The notes under the pieces were generated by a model. That model saw nothing but the letters and a program-made list of their open reading frames with translations. It had not been told where the DNA came from and ran no database searches. The position numbers and the translations under genes are program-made. Positions 46,772-57,213 of a stretch of 64,000 bases of DNA are shown in pieces; within the stretch, counting starts at the first letter, position 1, and the number at the start of each line of letters is the position of its first letter. Origin of the DNA: Pseudocercospora fijiensis CIRAD86 (Eukaryota > Ascomycota > Dothideomycetes > Mycosphaerellales > Mycosphaerellaceae); NCBI RefSeq assembly GCF_000340215.1, contig NW_006921534.1, positions 4,153,041-4,217,040 on the forward strand. Reading direction: 5' to 3'.

Positions 46772-47013
46772 TTGCTTATCCTTCCCGCTACGTTGCTTTT
46801 CCTTGCCTATTAACTATTCTCCGCGCTAAGCGCTGCCCTTTAGCTTTAGTCCTTACTACCTACTCCTATAGATGTTAATGCTCTTAGTTATTGCCCTCCT
46901 TTGCTTTTACCTTATCTATTGTTTTGCTCTTTTGTCTTTTGCCTTCGATTAATGTTGCTATAGCTTTACTCTTTTTATTTTTCCTTAGAAAGAACTATAC
47001 GAGAGATAACTTC

Positions 47014-47040
47014 CGAATAACACCCTAGGGGTAGCATTCG
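47014..47040 (+). repeat. ORF-boundary palindrome, 3' of pol (element O)
   Basis: Arms CGAATAACACCC and GGGGTAGCATTCG, a perfect end match CGAAT/ATTCG instead of CTAAT/ATTAG. This compensated pair supports selection on pairing. Confidence 0.87.
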
Positions 47041-47444
47041 GAAGCTAGCCGAACCTAACCTCCCGCCCTTCTAGGACTACTTCCCTCTAGTTTCCTAGTC
47101 TCTAGCAACTGCCCTTAGGTAGCAACGATAATAAGATACTCCGCTAGAGAAGATTGTTCCTACCCTAAATAGCATTAGCTACGTAGGACACTAAGAAAGG
47201 GAGGATCCCTCTCCCTTCCTAGCTCTTAGATAGACGTAGCAACCTAGGCCTATAGCCTCTAAGAATAGGGACCTTAGGCCGCTAAGCTTAGTATCTAGAA
47301 GAAAGAAGAACGTACGGGCTACGTTTATATGCCTACTACTATAAAAGGTAATGCTGTATCTATAACGACAGTGCTATAGGCTAATATAAGCTATACTAGG
47401 CCTAGGCGATTTGCTCCTAGTTACCGAGTATCTCTAGAGAAAAG
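47041..47444. other. spacer between ORF2 and ORF3 palindromes (element O)
   Basis: About 400 bp with no supported frame, matching 31673-32074 reversed. Confidence 0.6.
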
Positions 47445-47471
47445 CTAATACTACCCCGGGGGTATTATTAG
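47445..47471 (+). repeat. ORF-boundary palindrome, 5' of ORF3 (element O)
   Basis: Arms CTAATACTACCCC and GGGGTATTATTAG, nearly perfect. Confidence 0.88.
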
Positions 47472-47895
47472 TCCCGCTAGCCTTACTACTATAGATTACT
47501 ACTAGGTGCTCGAACTAACTAGTTACATTTCGAGTACGCGAGAATCTACGAAAGCTAGAGGTTAATAAAGGCGCGTAGTCGCTACTAGTAATTAGCTAGA
47601 TCGATTATTAAACTTTAGCCTACCCTACTAATAAAAGAGTCTCGTATATAGCTTTACTTTTTAGGGTCTATATATAGTCGTTATCCGTTTACTTTACCGG
47701 AACACATAGACTACGCTACCTTTATACCCTATTTAAGGCGAGCTTTCTAAGCTCTTTCTTCTATCTAAATACTAACTAACTTACTACCGCCTACCCCCTC
47801 CCCCTTCTTCTATCTAAACCCTTTAATTATTATTAACAAGCTACGAACGTTTTTGTAAACTCGTTACTAACTCCTTTCTAGTCCGGTCGACTAAG

Positions 47896-50625
47896 ATATC
47901 TTCTAGCGCCCTAAATCCGCTAGGCGCTAGCAGCAGTAGCAACCTACTAGCCCTAAACCTAGGCGTACTAGTCCCGATCGAAGCCCCCTCCGATAGCGCC
48001 TTAGTTGCTATAACTAGCCTCGAGTACTGTTTCTAGATCGTTACCGCTATCGACGACCCCTAAAAGAAGATTAAAACCGCTTATACCTTACTACGCGTTA
48101 TCGATCGAAACATTAAGAAGGCTACTATCTTAGTATTATATAGCATAAACAACTTACGCTAGGACATTAGTAAGCGTATCTTTAAGCGAGACGTTCTTTA
48201 GGATATAGAGCTTTATTAAGCCTTTCCTATCGTTTATAGCCTCGAAACGGCGGGCACTACGATTCGTATACGCTTTACGAACCTTAATTAAGCCTTCGAG
48301 TAGTAGGGAGGTCCGAGTAGTCTCCTAAAGAGCCTTATTAACTTCGCCTACGATAGATAAGAGCGTACTAAGCAGGTTGCGTCGTTTGTTAATAAGCATC
48401 CGGTCCGTCGTAAGGGAGTAGAGCACCTTTCCCGTACTATAATCTATCGAGTCTCTACTACTAGTAAGAAGCACGGTAAGTAATTAGTTAACTTAACCTT
48501 CGTACTTAACGACTTTACGACAGCCTACTAGAAGCGGCATAAGGACGCTATTGCCGAGGTAGATCTTAACGCCTAGTCTACTAAAGATCTACTAAAAGAG
48601 AAGGGCTATTATATTAATAGTGCAGGCTTTATTATTAAGGATTAAGAGGCTCCTATCGTAGATGTTCTCGAACGTAAGGTCCTTCGCCTTAAGATAGAAG
48701 CTAATACGGCTGCTAGTCTAGCGCTCGCTATAGAGATATAGGCATAAGATCGCCGCTCGACCCGCAACTATAAGGTCTTTTAAGAAGTTTAAAATAAGCG
48801 CGCTAAGGCAGAAGTAGCGCGTTAGAAGGCATTGTAGGCTCGCTAGGCATTCTAGAAGGCCGCTAAGAAGTCTACTGCACCTTCTAGTACTAACTATAGT
48901 AACTCGGATATTAATATACTAGATGCGCTACTAGAAGACAGTATTTCCTCCGAAGGTTCCTTTAGTAAGCGTAGGTATAGAGGCCTCTCGCCGATGCTAT
49001 TAACTAAGAACATCTATAGTTCCTATAAGGGTAACTCTATTATACATCTTATTACCGAGATCGATATAGTTTATAAGGCCGATATAGGCAAAGCATCTAT
49101 CGCCCTATCTATCTATTAGTAGTATAACGATCTTAGTAAGCTAGGCGAAGATCTGTTTACTATATATGCTAGCTATATTAAGAAGGCCGCTAAGGCGTAT
49201 AGTCTCTATACTAGTACTAAGACGAGTATCCTTATTAGCCGCCTATTAAAGATTAGACGTAATGTCGCTAATTAAGATGCCTTCGCTGCCCTTAAGGCTA
49301 ATTAGGCCTATACTAACTAGTTTCCTAGACGCCCTATTGCCGCCCCGATATCTCTAGGACTCTATGCGTTTAACCCTACTAGTACTATTACTCGCGCCCT
49401 TACGCTAACAGATCGCTAGAGTAAGTTCGTTACCGGCATCCTTAGCTAAGGCACCTCCTTCGACCGCTTTCGCTAGACTAGTAATACTATCTTCCCTTAA
49501 GTCTTTAGTTAGTTATAAGAGCCTCGTAGAGTATATCTTCCTTTCCTTATCGATCTAATATAGGAGGAGTTTAAAATGTACCTTTAGCATATACGTACAA
49601 TGCCTAAGTCTAAGTAAGAAGGCCGCAATGTCCTTTAAACTTATAGTATAAGCAACTAAATCGTCCGCTAGTACCCTGCCCTATAGCTCTTAGCTGTCGC
49701 CCTTCGACCTAATTATATATACGAGCTTATCTCCGTCTCTAAGCCTACTAAGTTCTTTAAGGTTAGCGGTACTTATAAAAACTGTCCTTCTAAGGAGTCT
49801 ACTCGTCTCGGACAAGATATAGTTAAGCTTATAGCTAGCGAGGGTGCTAGTTACCTACGTATTAAGGTCTGCCTTATATCTAAGGATAAGACTAGCTACT
49901 CTACTATTGTCGAAGGCATATATTAGCCTAAGGTCTTTGCGAACTAGGTTAAGAAGCTTAAGGCTCGTAGCCTAGTCCTACTAAGCAAGATCGGTAAGCT
50001 TACTAATAAGTACCTTACCGACGACGACCTCGACTATATATTCGATAGTTAGCCTAATAGTAAGGGGCGTAAAGCGGAGTAGATCCTTAACCCTCTAAAG
50101 GAGTGCGAGGTCTCTGTTTAGATGCTATACCTGCTATATAGTAATCTAAAGACTAAGAGCAACCGTATATTAATTAACCTAGGCTACTCTCGCGTTATTA
50201 ACGGCACTAAGGTTAAGGGCTACAAGAACTTAATAGTCTCTTAGGTTGCTAAAGCGCACTGCAATCTAACCGCCCTCCTAGCCTCTAACTCCTTCGTACT
50301 ATTCGCTTTCCCTACGGCTATCTTAGTCGAAGGCCTCGGCTATATCTCTAACGCCCTAGTTAGTAGGATTCCTTAGTTAAGTTACGTTATTTAGAACGAA
50401 GTTAAATAGATCCTCTAGCTTAATAACGAAGGACTTAAGGAATATCTATACGATTAGGAGAATGCTGCGACGGAAAAGGCTGCTAACCTCCTCGTTAATT
50501 AAGCTCTCTATAAGGGACAGTACTTCGGTACTAACAGCTTTAACGTATATAGAGGAGATTTCGAGAGCCGACTAGTAGATAAGGTTATTGCTAGTAAGGA
50601 TTACGGCGCGTTAAAGCAATAGTAA
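47896..50625 (+). pseudogene. ORF3 of Gypsy O, large unrecognised protein in env position
   Basis: 910 codons counting the stop. The start reads ATA, a RIP-type change of the ATG still present in R. Interruptions are TAG/TAA at likely Gln/Trp codons, with no frameshift. Conserved stretches shared with R include YAFNPTSTITRALTLTDR, VYLPFLIDLI and SLVLLSKIGKLTNKYLTDDD. Not recognised; a coiled, charged middle and no membrane segments. It lies between two palindromes. Confidence 0.68.
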
Positions 50626-50678
50626 GTCTATATAGTATTGCTTAGGAAGTTGTTTTTGCATAATTATAGTATCTAGGA

Positions 50679-50705
50679 TAAATACTACCCTAGGGGTGTT
50701 ATTGC
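50679..50705 (+). repeat. ORF-boundary palindrome, 3' of ORF3 (element O)
   Basis: Arms AATACTACCC and GGGGTGTTATT, about 55 bp after the ORF3 stop. Confidence 0.84.
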
Positions 50706-50810
50706 GGAGTTCTAAAAATAGCCTTAGCTAAGAGCGCTAAGGATGCATATATATTTGTTTTAAGCGCGCAATGTAAAGCGTATCTAGTTAGATACGAAGA
50801 AAGGGAGGGA

Positions 50811-51089
50811 TATTAGCTAGTAACCGGCCCTACACCTATAGGCTAGTTTTAAGCCTATATAAGAGGCCTCCTTCTATAGAGTAGACAGATTATTAACCTC
50901 GTATAGTATATTATTTATATTACACTTCTATAATGCCTATGTTATAGGGCTCTAGTTATTAGCCTAAGCGATAGTCTCGTTATCCTATCTTGCTAAATAT
51001 AGCTGCCTATATTGCTATAGGTTATATTACCCTCGGTAGCCTATACTATTACTATAAGTAGTAGTAGTAGTATTAGTTTCCGTCCTTTA
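50811..51089 (+). repeat. 3' LTR of Gypsy O
   Basis: 279 bp, ends CCTTTA, then GCGG. Confidence 0.9.
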
Positions 51090-51230
51090 GCGGACATTAC
51101 AATCTATAAGCTTATTACTTGCGGCTAATTTCAGCTAGCTACTATACTATAGCTTTAAAATAATCGAGCCTTTTAATCGCGACTAAAGGGCGACTTAGCT
51201 ACTCCTCGGTAGTAACTAGAGACGTTTAAG
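51090..51230 (+). repeat. right part of RIP-mutated copy B
   Basis: Aligns to 6474-6628: GCGGACATTACAATCTATAA against GCGGACATCACAATCTATGA, through TTTTAATCGC to AGAGACGTTT. Similarity fades after about 51230. Confidence 0.85.
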
Positions 51231-52189
51231 GGCTTCGCTAGAATAAGATCTCGAATAGCGCTAAACCTAATATAGTATAGTATAGAAATAGAAGTTACGA
51301 GTAGCACACATACGAATTTAACTACGAAGCGCCTAAATAGAGGTAGATATAGCGGTTCTATTCGATAAAAGCTAATAATATATTTAATAGAGTAGTTAAC
51401 TAGTTATCTTAGAAATTACAAGCTACTAGCTATTATACTCGTTACGCTTCTATATCGTCGCTTTCGATCTAGATCTCTAGGCGTAATCTTTAGCCCTACT
51501 AAAGCTTTAGATAGAGAAACCGCCTATCTCTATATAATTATATAGTTATAATATATAAACAAAATTAGTATTATTCGAATCTATAAGTTATAGTAAGTAT
51601 TTATATCTATATCTTTTATATATAGAGCTAGAAGGGCGATATCTATTTAAGGTTACGCTATCTAAATTAAATAGGACGAAAGTCGTCGACTAATAAGTTA
51701 TTTATAGTATATAGTAGGCGAAAGCATCCGATTAGCTTAAATATTAGCTAGATAAATAAAATAGGCTCTCTTAGGCGTTATATAATACTATAATATATCC
51801 TATATCCTATACTCTACTACTACTAACTTATAGGGATTTTAGGTAGATAAACTACTTAAATTTTAATAGATAGAACTAAAGAATATATAGTAACTATACT
51901 AGTAATATTACTAGGTAGCCTAGTAATAATAGTACTATATAAGATTTATATTCGCCTTTATTTCTAGACTTCTAGTAATAGATTTACCCTAGTAGTAGAT
52001 TCTATAGTATATTTAAGTTTTATCTATTTAAAAGTAAAAGCTTTAGGACTTTTTATTTAGTCTTTCTATAGACTACTAGGCAAAACATTACTAATACAAT
52101 TACCTCTACCTATAATTTCTCGTAGATTCGTAGATTGTAGTATTTAATATTAAGAACAAGTTAAAACCCCCTAGCATAACCAAACCCGA
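51231..52189. other. RIP-mutated AT-rich sequence, unidentified
   Basis: TpA-saturated sequence with no frame or end structure I can recognise. Normal composition resumes at about 52170-52190. Confidence 0.5.
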
Positions 52190-52365
52190 GTCGCATCACA
52201 AACTACTCATTTTCATCGCCACCCACTAGAGAACCTCTAGACATTTTGCTCTTACCAGATTCAGAAGGCTCTTCTTCATCATTTTGACATGTTCGGGCAT
52301 TGTGTACGCTCTTGCCGCAGTTGCCATCGCTTTTGTGCCCTGACGTCTCACCGATACTGCCCAGG

Positions 52366-54982
52366 ATGATGTTCAGGGAGCTCTTCGTCGTCACCATAGT
52401 AGTCCTCTTGGCATTGCAGCATTACATTTTGGGTGAGCGATCTATCAGTGTCATGAAGCAAGTCCAGACAGACGAGGCTAATTAGAGTCTTCTGCAGATA
52501 ATGATCCGTATGGGTGCCAGTCTCTGATCAGAACAGGCCATTGGCTTGCTGGTGAATGGCTGCCCTCTGGCTGCGGTGCAGTTCAATATGGGTGGGTTTT
52601 GCCCAGTCATGATCAAGGACTGTATGCTAAGATCGTGCCGGATATTAGGAGTCGATCACTGCAGACTTGCACTCAGGACCGGAAGCGAAACATCGTATTT
52701 GCTGGGGACCTGCAACTTCAAGGCATATATTACCATTTTACGCAACGGATGACCACTTCGAAGAATAAGCAGATTCCTGCGCCGCGAGAGCGAGACTTGC
52801 ATCATGAATCTGGGACCGTCTCTCTGTCCTTCTTGTACGACCCTCATCTCAATGGGAGCCTGCTCATGGATGCCGTCGAAGCATTTCGAGATCAGACGCC
52901 GGAGAGTCCGATGCTGCTGACCATCGGTGCTGCGAACAGCGCGAGCGAATCCGCTTCTTCGCAGGCATACCTGGATCGTGTGCATTCAATCGCCTCCTCA
53001 GCGCATTCGCGCAGACCGTATACCGAGCTTGGATCAGATCTGGATTACCAGCATGGACCAGGCGACCTGCTTCTCTTTGCGCCTGCCGAGGAATCATTCG
53101 ACGCCGAGCGCTCGAAGCCTTTCCGCGAGCTGAATCAAAAGTTGCTTGAAGCATCTATTGACACGCCCTTTCATCTCATATCGGCTTTCACACATATGAC
53201 CTCTGGGCCTGGCGATTATCTCGAGCCGGGCTCGCTCTTGGTCAAAGAGGAAGTCTTCCGCACTCGCGCGGATCTGCTTCTCAACCTTCGGTGCAATGCT
53301 ATAATCGTTGGAAAGGGCCATGCTAACAATGTGGCCACATGTTGTGCTAATTGGCGAAGGTCCAATGGGATTCAACTTGTCGCCATCATCTCTCTTGGCA
53401 TGTTTCTGCCTGCTCTGGCCGTCCTGCATATTCGCACGAAACTACTCCCAAGCAATGTTCGGCCTATTCTATACGCATTCGCATCATTTAGCATTGCAAT
53501 CTTGCTCGTCTTCATTGCTGATCGGAGCCACGTATTTGGTCATGTCCGCAAAGATGCATTCAGGTATGAAAATGGCGGAATGCTGTTTCTGATCTCGCTC
53601 ATTGCTGGTATTGCAACCATCCGTCGGGGCTCGACAGGCAAGTCGCAGTGTGCAAACAACAATTTCCTGCCTCGCGAGCAGAGTAGCGAGTGGAAGGGCT
53701 GGATGCAGCTTGTAATCATATTTTATCACTATGGACAGGTAAGTTACTTCATCATCATTCAAAGCATGATGCTTCGCTGTCTGCATTTCGAGGTTTTGAC
53801 AGCATGCAGGTCGCCGCTCTACCTGTCTGGCACTTCCTCCGCCTCTGCGTCTCCTCATACCTCTTCCTCACTGGTTTCGGACACACAGTCTTCTTTCTGC
53901 AAAAGAAAGACTATTCCCTACGACGATTTGTCAACATCATAATTCGTCTGAATTTGCTAGCCATCACCTTGGTATACACTATGCGAACGAGTTGGGTTAC
54001 CTATTACTATATTCCGCTCTGCACAATCTGGTTCTTGATCGTATACGCTACACTCGCCGTTGGCCGTCACCATAATTCGAACACAATATTCCTGCTCGCC
54101 AAAATCGCGGCTGCGGCATTCTTGTTGAACAAGGTCCTGTACGCGGACGGGCTCCGCGAAGCACTGCTCGCATTCTTCACGGCCATGACCAAAGGCTACT
54201 TCCCCGTCAGCTTCTTCGACAAGCGCTTCAATAACGATCGCTACATCGTCTTCGTCGGCATGGCTGTTGCTCCCGTGTATCTTTGGCTCACAGATCTCAT
54301 CAAATCTCACCATGGTGGCCACAAATCTTTGTTGGCAACGGCCAACGAGAAAATTCCGAGCACAAGACAGAACTTCACCAAACTCGACAAGGCCGTACTC
54401 CAACACTGGACCCTAATTAAAAGAGCCGCCGTTATCACCGCCCTGATCGGTCTCCTCGCATTCTGGCGCTGGGGCTTCACACTCACCAAATCCGCCTTCT
54501 CCGCACAACAAGCCTATACGAATTGGATACCAATCATCTGCTTCGCAATCCTCCGTAACGCACATCCAACCCTTCGAAACTACCATTCGAAATTCTTTGC
54601 CTGGGTAGGAAATTACTCGGGAGAAATTTACGTTCTACACTTCCATATCTGGCTCGGCGCTGATCAAGGCGCAGTGTTGAGGACAGGACTCTTTCATGGA
54701 GATGAGACATTCTACGGAGATCGCTGGAGAGACTTGACAGTGTTGACGCCTTTGCTTTTGGTTTGTGCTGCGCTGGTTGGGAATGCTACGGGAAAGATTG
54801 CGGAATGGTTTGTCAAGGATTGGGGGATGGAGGATGAAGATGAGGGAGAGGAGGTGTATCAGGAGAAGAGTGCATTGACGTTTTTGAGATCGTGGGCCAT
54901 ACGGCCTTTGAGAAAAAGCTTGAAGAGGAGATTTGTCCTTGTTTTGGTTGTGCTATGGGGACTGAATCAGGTGTATTTCTGA
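52366..54982 (+). CDS. Cas1p-type O-acetyltransferase family membrane protein, three exons
   Basis: The gene model is exons 52366-52432, 52498-53738 and 53810-54982, with introns GTGAGC...CTGCAG and GTAAGT...ATGCAG. It encodes 826 residues. Exon 1 encodes only a signal anchor (MMFRELFVVTIVVLLALQHYI). The luminal part follows: DPYGCQSLIRTGHW, then WLPSGC, NIVFAGDLQLQGIYYHF (the GDS-like block with Asp but Leu for Ser) and a second conserved stretch SGTVSLSFLYDPHLN. From about residue 300 many transmembrane helices form the acyl-transfer domain (IIFYHYG joined by splicing to VAALPVWHFLRLCVSSYLFL, then GNYSGEIYVLHFHIW). Relatives acetylate glycans (Cryptococcus CAS1 on capsule, CASD1 on sialic acid). 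The GDL in place of GDS is odd and may affect catalysis. The start lies only about 170 bp from RIP-mutated sequence. Confidence 0.87.
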
Positions 54983-55436
54983 ATTTTCCCGGCCGCAGCA
55001 GCTCTCAGTACTCGAACCCAGAAATTGTAATTTGGAAGCAAACTCCCATAACGCCATTGAAAGTTTAAACCATGTTCTCCCATCGTTTTTGAGAGCTGAC
55101 CGGTCCTCCCATGGTGCTATGACATCCCAACTTGGTATAATGCCCCTTATGTCGTCTTGAATGAGTTTTGTCGGTGTGTCTGATGTTTTCGTTACTCGAT
55201 TCAAGGAGGTGTAGCTGTCGTGAGTTATTCTCGGTGTTCAATCAGTGTCGTGTCGTGTGGAGCAGAGTCGAAGGAGGAAAGCGCCGTCTCTTTCATCCGG
55301 AGCAAGGGACGTTAAGACAGGTTGTGGCGAGATACACGGCGTAGAACGAGAGGCGCGTTTTCAGTGCAGAGTGAGACCGTCTTGTGAATACAAGGAGATC
55401 GATGTTCCACGACCCATGGTCATCCACCTTGCGGAA
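54983..55436. other. convergent intergenic region
   Basis: Shared 3' region of the Cas1p-like gene and the F-box-like gene. No other feature seen. Confidence 0.6.
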
Positions 55437-56900
55437 TCAATCTCCCTGATTGCCACAGATTCTCTTCAACGCCGACTGAAGTCTGTCTTCCCTTTGCTTG
55501 TCCTCACGTGCACGGATGGTTTCGATCTCATCTCTCATAGCGCGATGGTCGTCATACGTTTGCAGCACTTGCTTCAGGACATCATACACATCACCAAGCG
55601 TCTTCCGATCATCCATAAGCCAATGGATGCGATCATGACGCCGTAGCGGAACCAAAGTATCGTATGCCGTGCCCGAGACGTATTGAAACTCAAAGCGGAT
55701 TGTCGGTGCGATGTGCCATTTGCAGGTCTGCATCGCTCTCCATGATGGCTGGGCGCATTGCGCTCCGAGTGCTTCAACAGTCTTGAGCCGAGACAGGATT
55801 AACTGAACGCGGTAGTCTCGGATCTGGAACCGGATTGTATAGTCGGCCGTAAAGCCAGTGGATCGTCTGCCCTCTCTCCGTCCGGTGCATGTGATGTCGT
55901 CCCAGATGCCTGCACTCTTGAGGAGCCAGCCTAACGGCTGGTTTTCCAGGTCCCAGTCTCTTCCTGAGTCTCCGTCCGTACGCGCAAGCCACATTAACTG
56001 TTTCAGCTTGGGTGAGCCTGTGATGGTGGCTGCGACGCTCTTGTTTACCCCCTTCACAGTGTAAAGCCAGCGCGTGGGCTTGCCTTGTGGTAGTACACGA
56101 CCATTATATGCTGCAAGCAAGATGGCCTCGCACAGTTCAGCAATGCCGAATACCCTAGTGGCAAGTTGACTGGAGCGAAAGGTCTTCCGCCGCACTTGAG
56201 TAGCTTCAAGAAGGTGCGAGAATGAAGCTTCCTCCTCAGAATCGTCTCGTGATGGTGAGAGGGTATCGGAATCAGGGCAACGACTGAAGATCGGTCCCAG
56301 TAGGTTTGCAGAGTGCATCTCGTGACCATCTCGACTAGCAATCAAGCTAGTTGGAAAGTAGGTAACTTCGTCTGACTTTGCCGCCGTGTATGGAGAGCTC
56401 CATACATCTAGATTTCCTAACCGTGGTGGAGGGGAGTCGTCAACCGGAGATCTCAAGCCCACGTTTTCATCATAAAATGACGAAGCCTGTGGCAAGAGCT
56501 GCGGTCGGCGGGCAATGTTAATGGACTCGACTGTCAGCGGATGTAGCGAGTCATCTTCAGCGATCTCAGAGCCTAGCCGAAGGCGCGGAGGCGTTAATCG
56601 AGATCGTCTGTTGGCGAGACTAGGCGTGGCGCATGGAGTATCGACTGCAATGGTGTCGCTAGGGGACTCGTCTGCTGGAAGCGGTCTCGTATCTGACGGG
56701 CTCACGGCGTCTGTCGCTCTCGTCGTCGAATAGAGAGGGTTGGAGTGCGCTGGCGCCGCGGCCTTCGTTTTCTTAACCGGGAACAGCTTCATCCATGCGC
56801 GCCTGGTAAATTCTTTCAATCGCGAGACATGCTGAGGTGGTTGGCTTGGCTGGATCGCCATATTGTGGCCAGCGTCTTCTTGCGGAGCCTGATCAGCCAT
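55437..56900 (-). CDS. F-box-like domain hypothetical protein
   Basis: Single exon, 487 residues, from ATG 56900 to TGA 55437. Residues 1-240 are low-complexity, Ser/Pro-rich and probably disordered. Residues about 248-305 (TRVFGIAELCEAILLAAY, then TVKGVNKSVAATITGSPKLK, LMWLA) resemble the divergent F-box-like region common in dothideomycete proteins: a helix with E-I-L, a loop, then V-N+S and SPKL. The C-terminal half (310-440) may be the recognition part. A charged coiled segment (YDDHRAMRDEIETIRAREDK) ends the protein. If the F-box assignment holds it would be an SCF ubiquitin-ligase adaptor; the substrate is unknown. A plain hypothetical protein is the alternative. Confidence 0.7.
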   Translation of the reverse strand: MADQAPQEDAGHNMAIQPSQPPQHVSRLKEFTRRAWMKLFPVKKTKAAAPAHSNPLYSTTRATDAVSPSDTRPLPADESPSDTIAVDTPCATPSLANRRSRLTPPRLRLGSEIAEDDSLHPLTVESINIARRPQLLPQASSFYDENVGLRSPVDDSPPPRLGNLDVWSSPYTAAKSDEVTYFPTSLIASRDGHEMHSANLLGPIFSRCPDSDTLSPSRDDSEEEASFSHLLEATQVRRKTFRSSQLATRVFGIAELCEAILLAAYNGRVLPQGKPTRWLYTVKGVNKSVAATITGSPKLKQLMWLARTDGDSGRDWDLENQPLGWLLKSAGIWDDITCTGRREGRRSTGFTADYTIRFQIRDYRVQLILSRLKTVEALGAQCAQPSWRAMQTCKWHIAPTIRFEFQYVSGTAYDTLVPLRRHDRIHWLMDDRKTLGDVYDVLKQVLQTYDDHRAMRDEIETIRAREDKQREDRLQSALKRICGNQGD

Positions 56901-57213
56901 GGTGATGGCGAAGTCGATGTTTCCAAGTGATAGTGCTGTGTGGGTCAGTCGAAGTGATGTTTGCCCGTATGCACGACCGTTTGCCTGCGGAGGCGCCTGC
57001 CGAATCTGCAGACAAGTTTCATGTGACGGCCAATCAATTGAGCGACCAGAATTTGAAGAGTCACTGGCTTGGCCAAAGAGGCCAGGCTAGATCTGAAGGC
57101 ATTGATTTCGTGCAAGAGTCTGCTTCTACTCTAATCTTGTAGCTATGTCACATTATGCCTTTTGGTTGAGCCCGTCCCACGCCTCGCTATGTGCGTTCCT
57201 TATCCGAAGCCGT

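Larger units (their letters stand above)
9525..51089 (+). mobile_element. Gypsy LTR retrotransposon O (about 12-kb family) carrying nested insertions
   Basis: The LTRs at 9525-9803 and 50811-51089 are both 279 bp and start TATTAGCTAG (TG mutated to TA) and end CCTTTA. The flanking duplication is GCGG (AGCGG if 5 bp) at 9521-9524 and 51090-51093. O's own sequence is 9525-10486, 27496-28020 and 40297-51089; the rest is nested hAT and nested element R. Order: leader, ORF1 (gag), ORF2 (RT, RNase H, integrase), spacer, ORF3, LTR. This is a relic full of RIP stops. Confidence 0.88.

Noticed and set aside
9525..51089. A Starship-type giant element or a single 41-kb mobile element with cargo
   Set aside because: No tyrosine-recombinase captain frame was seen. 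LTRs, target duplications and the empty site show a nested stack of Gypsy, hAT and Gypsy elements instead.
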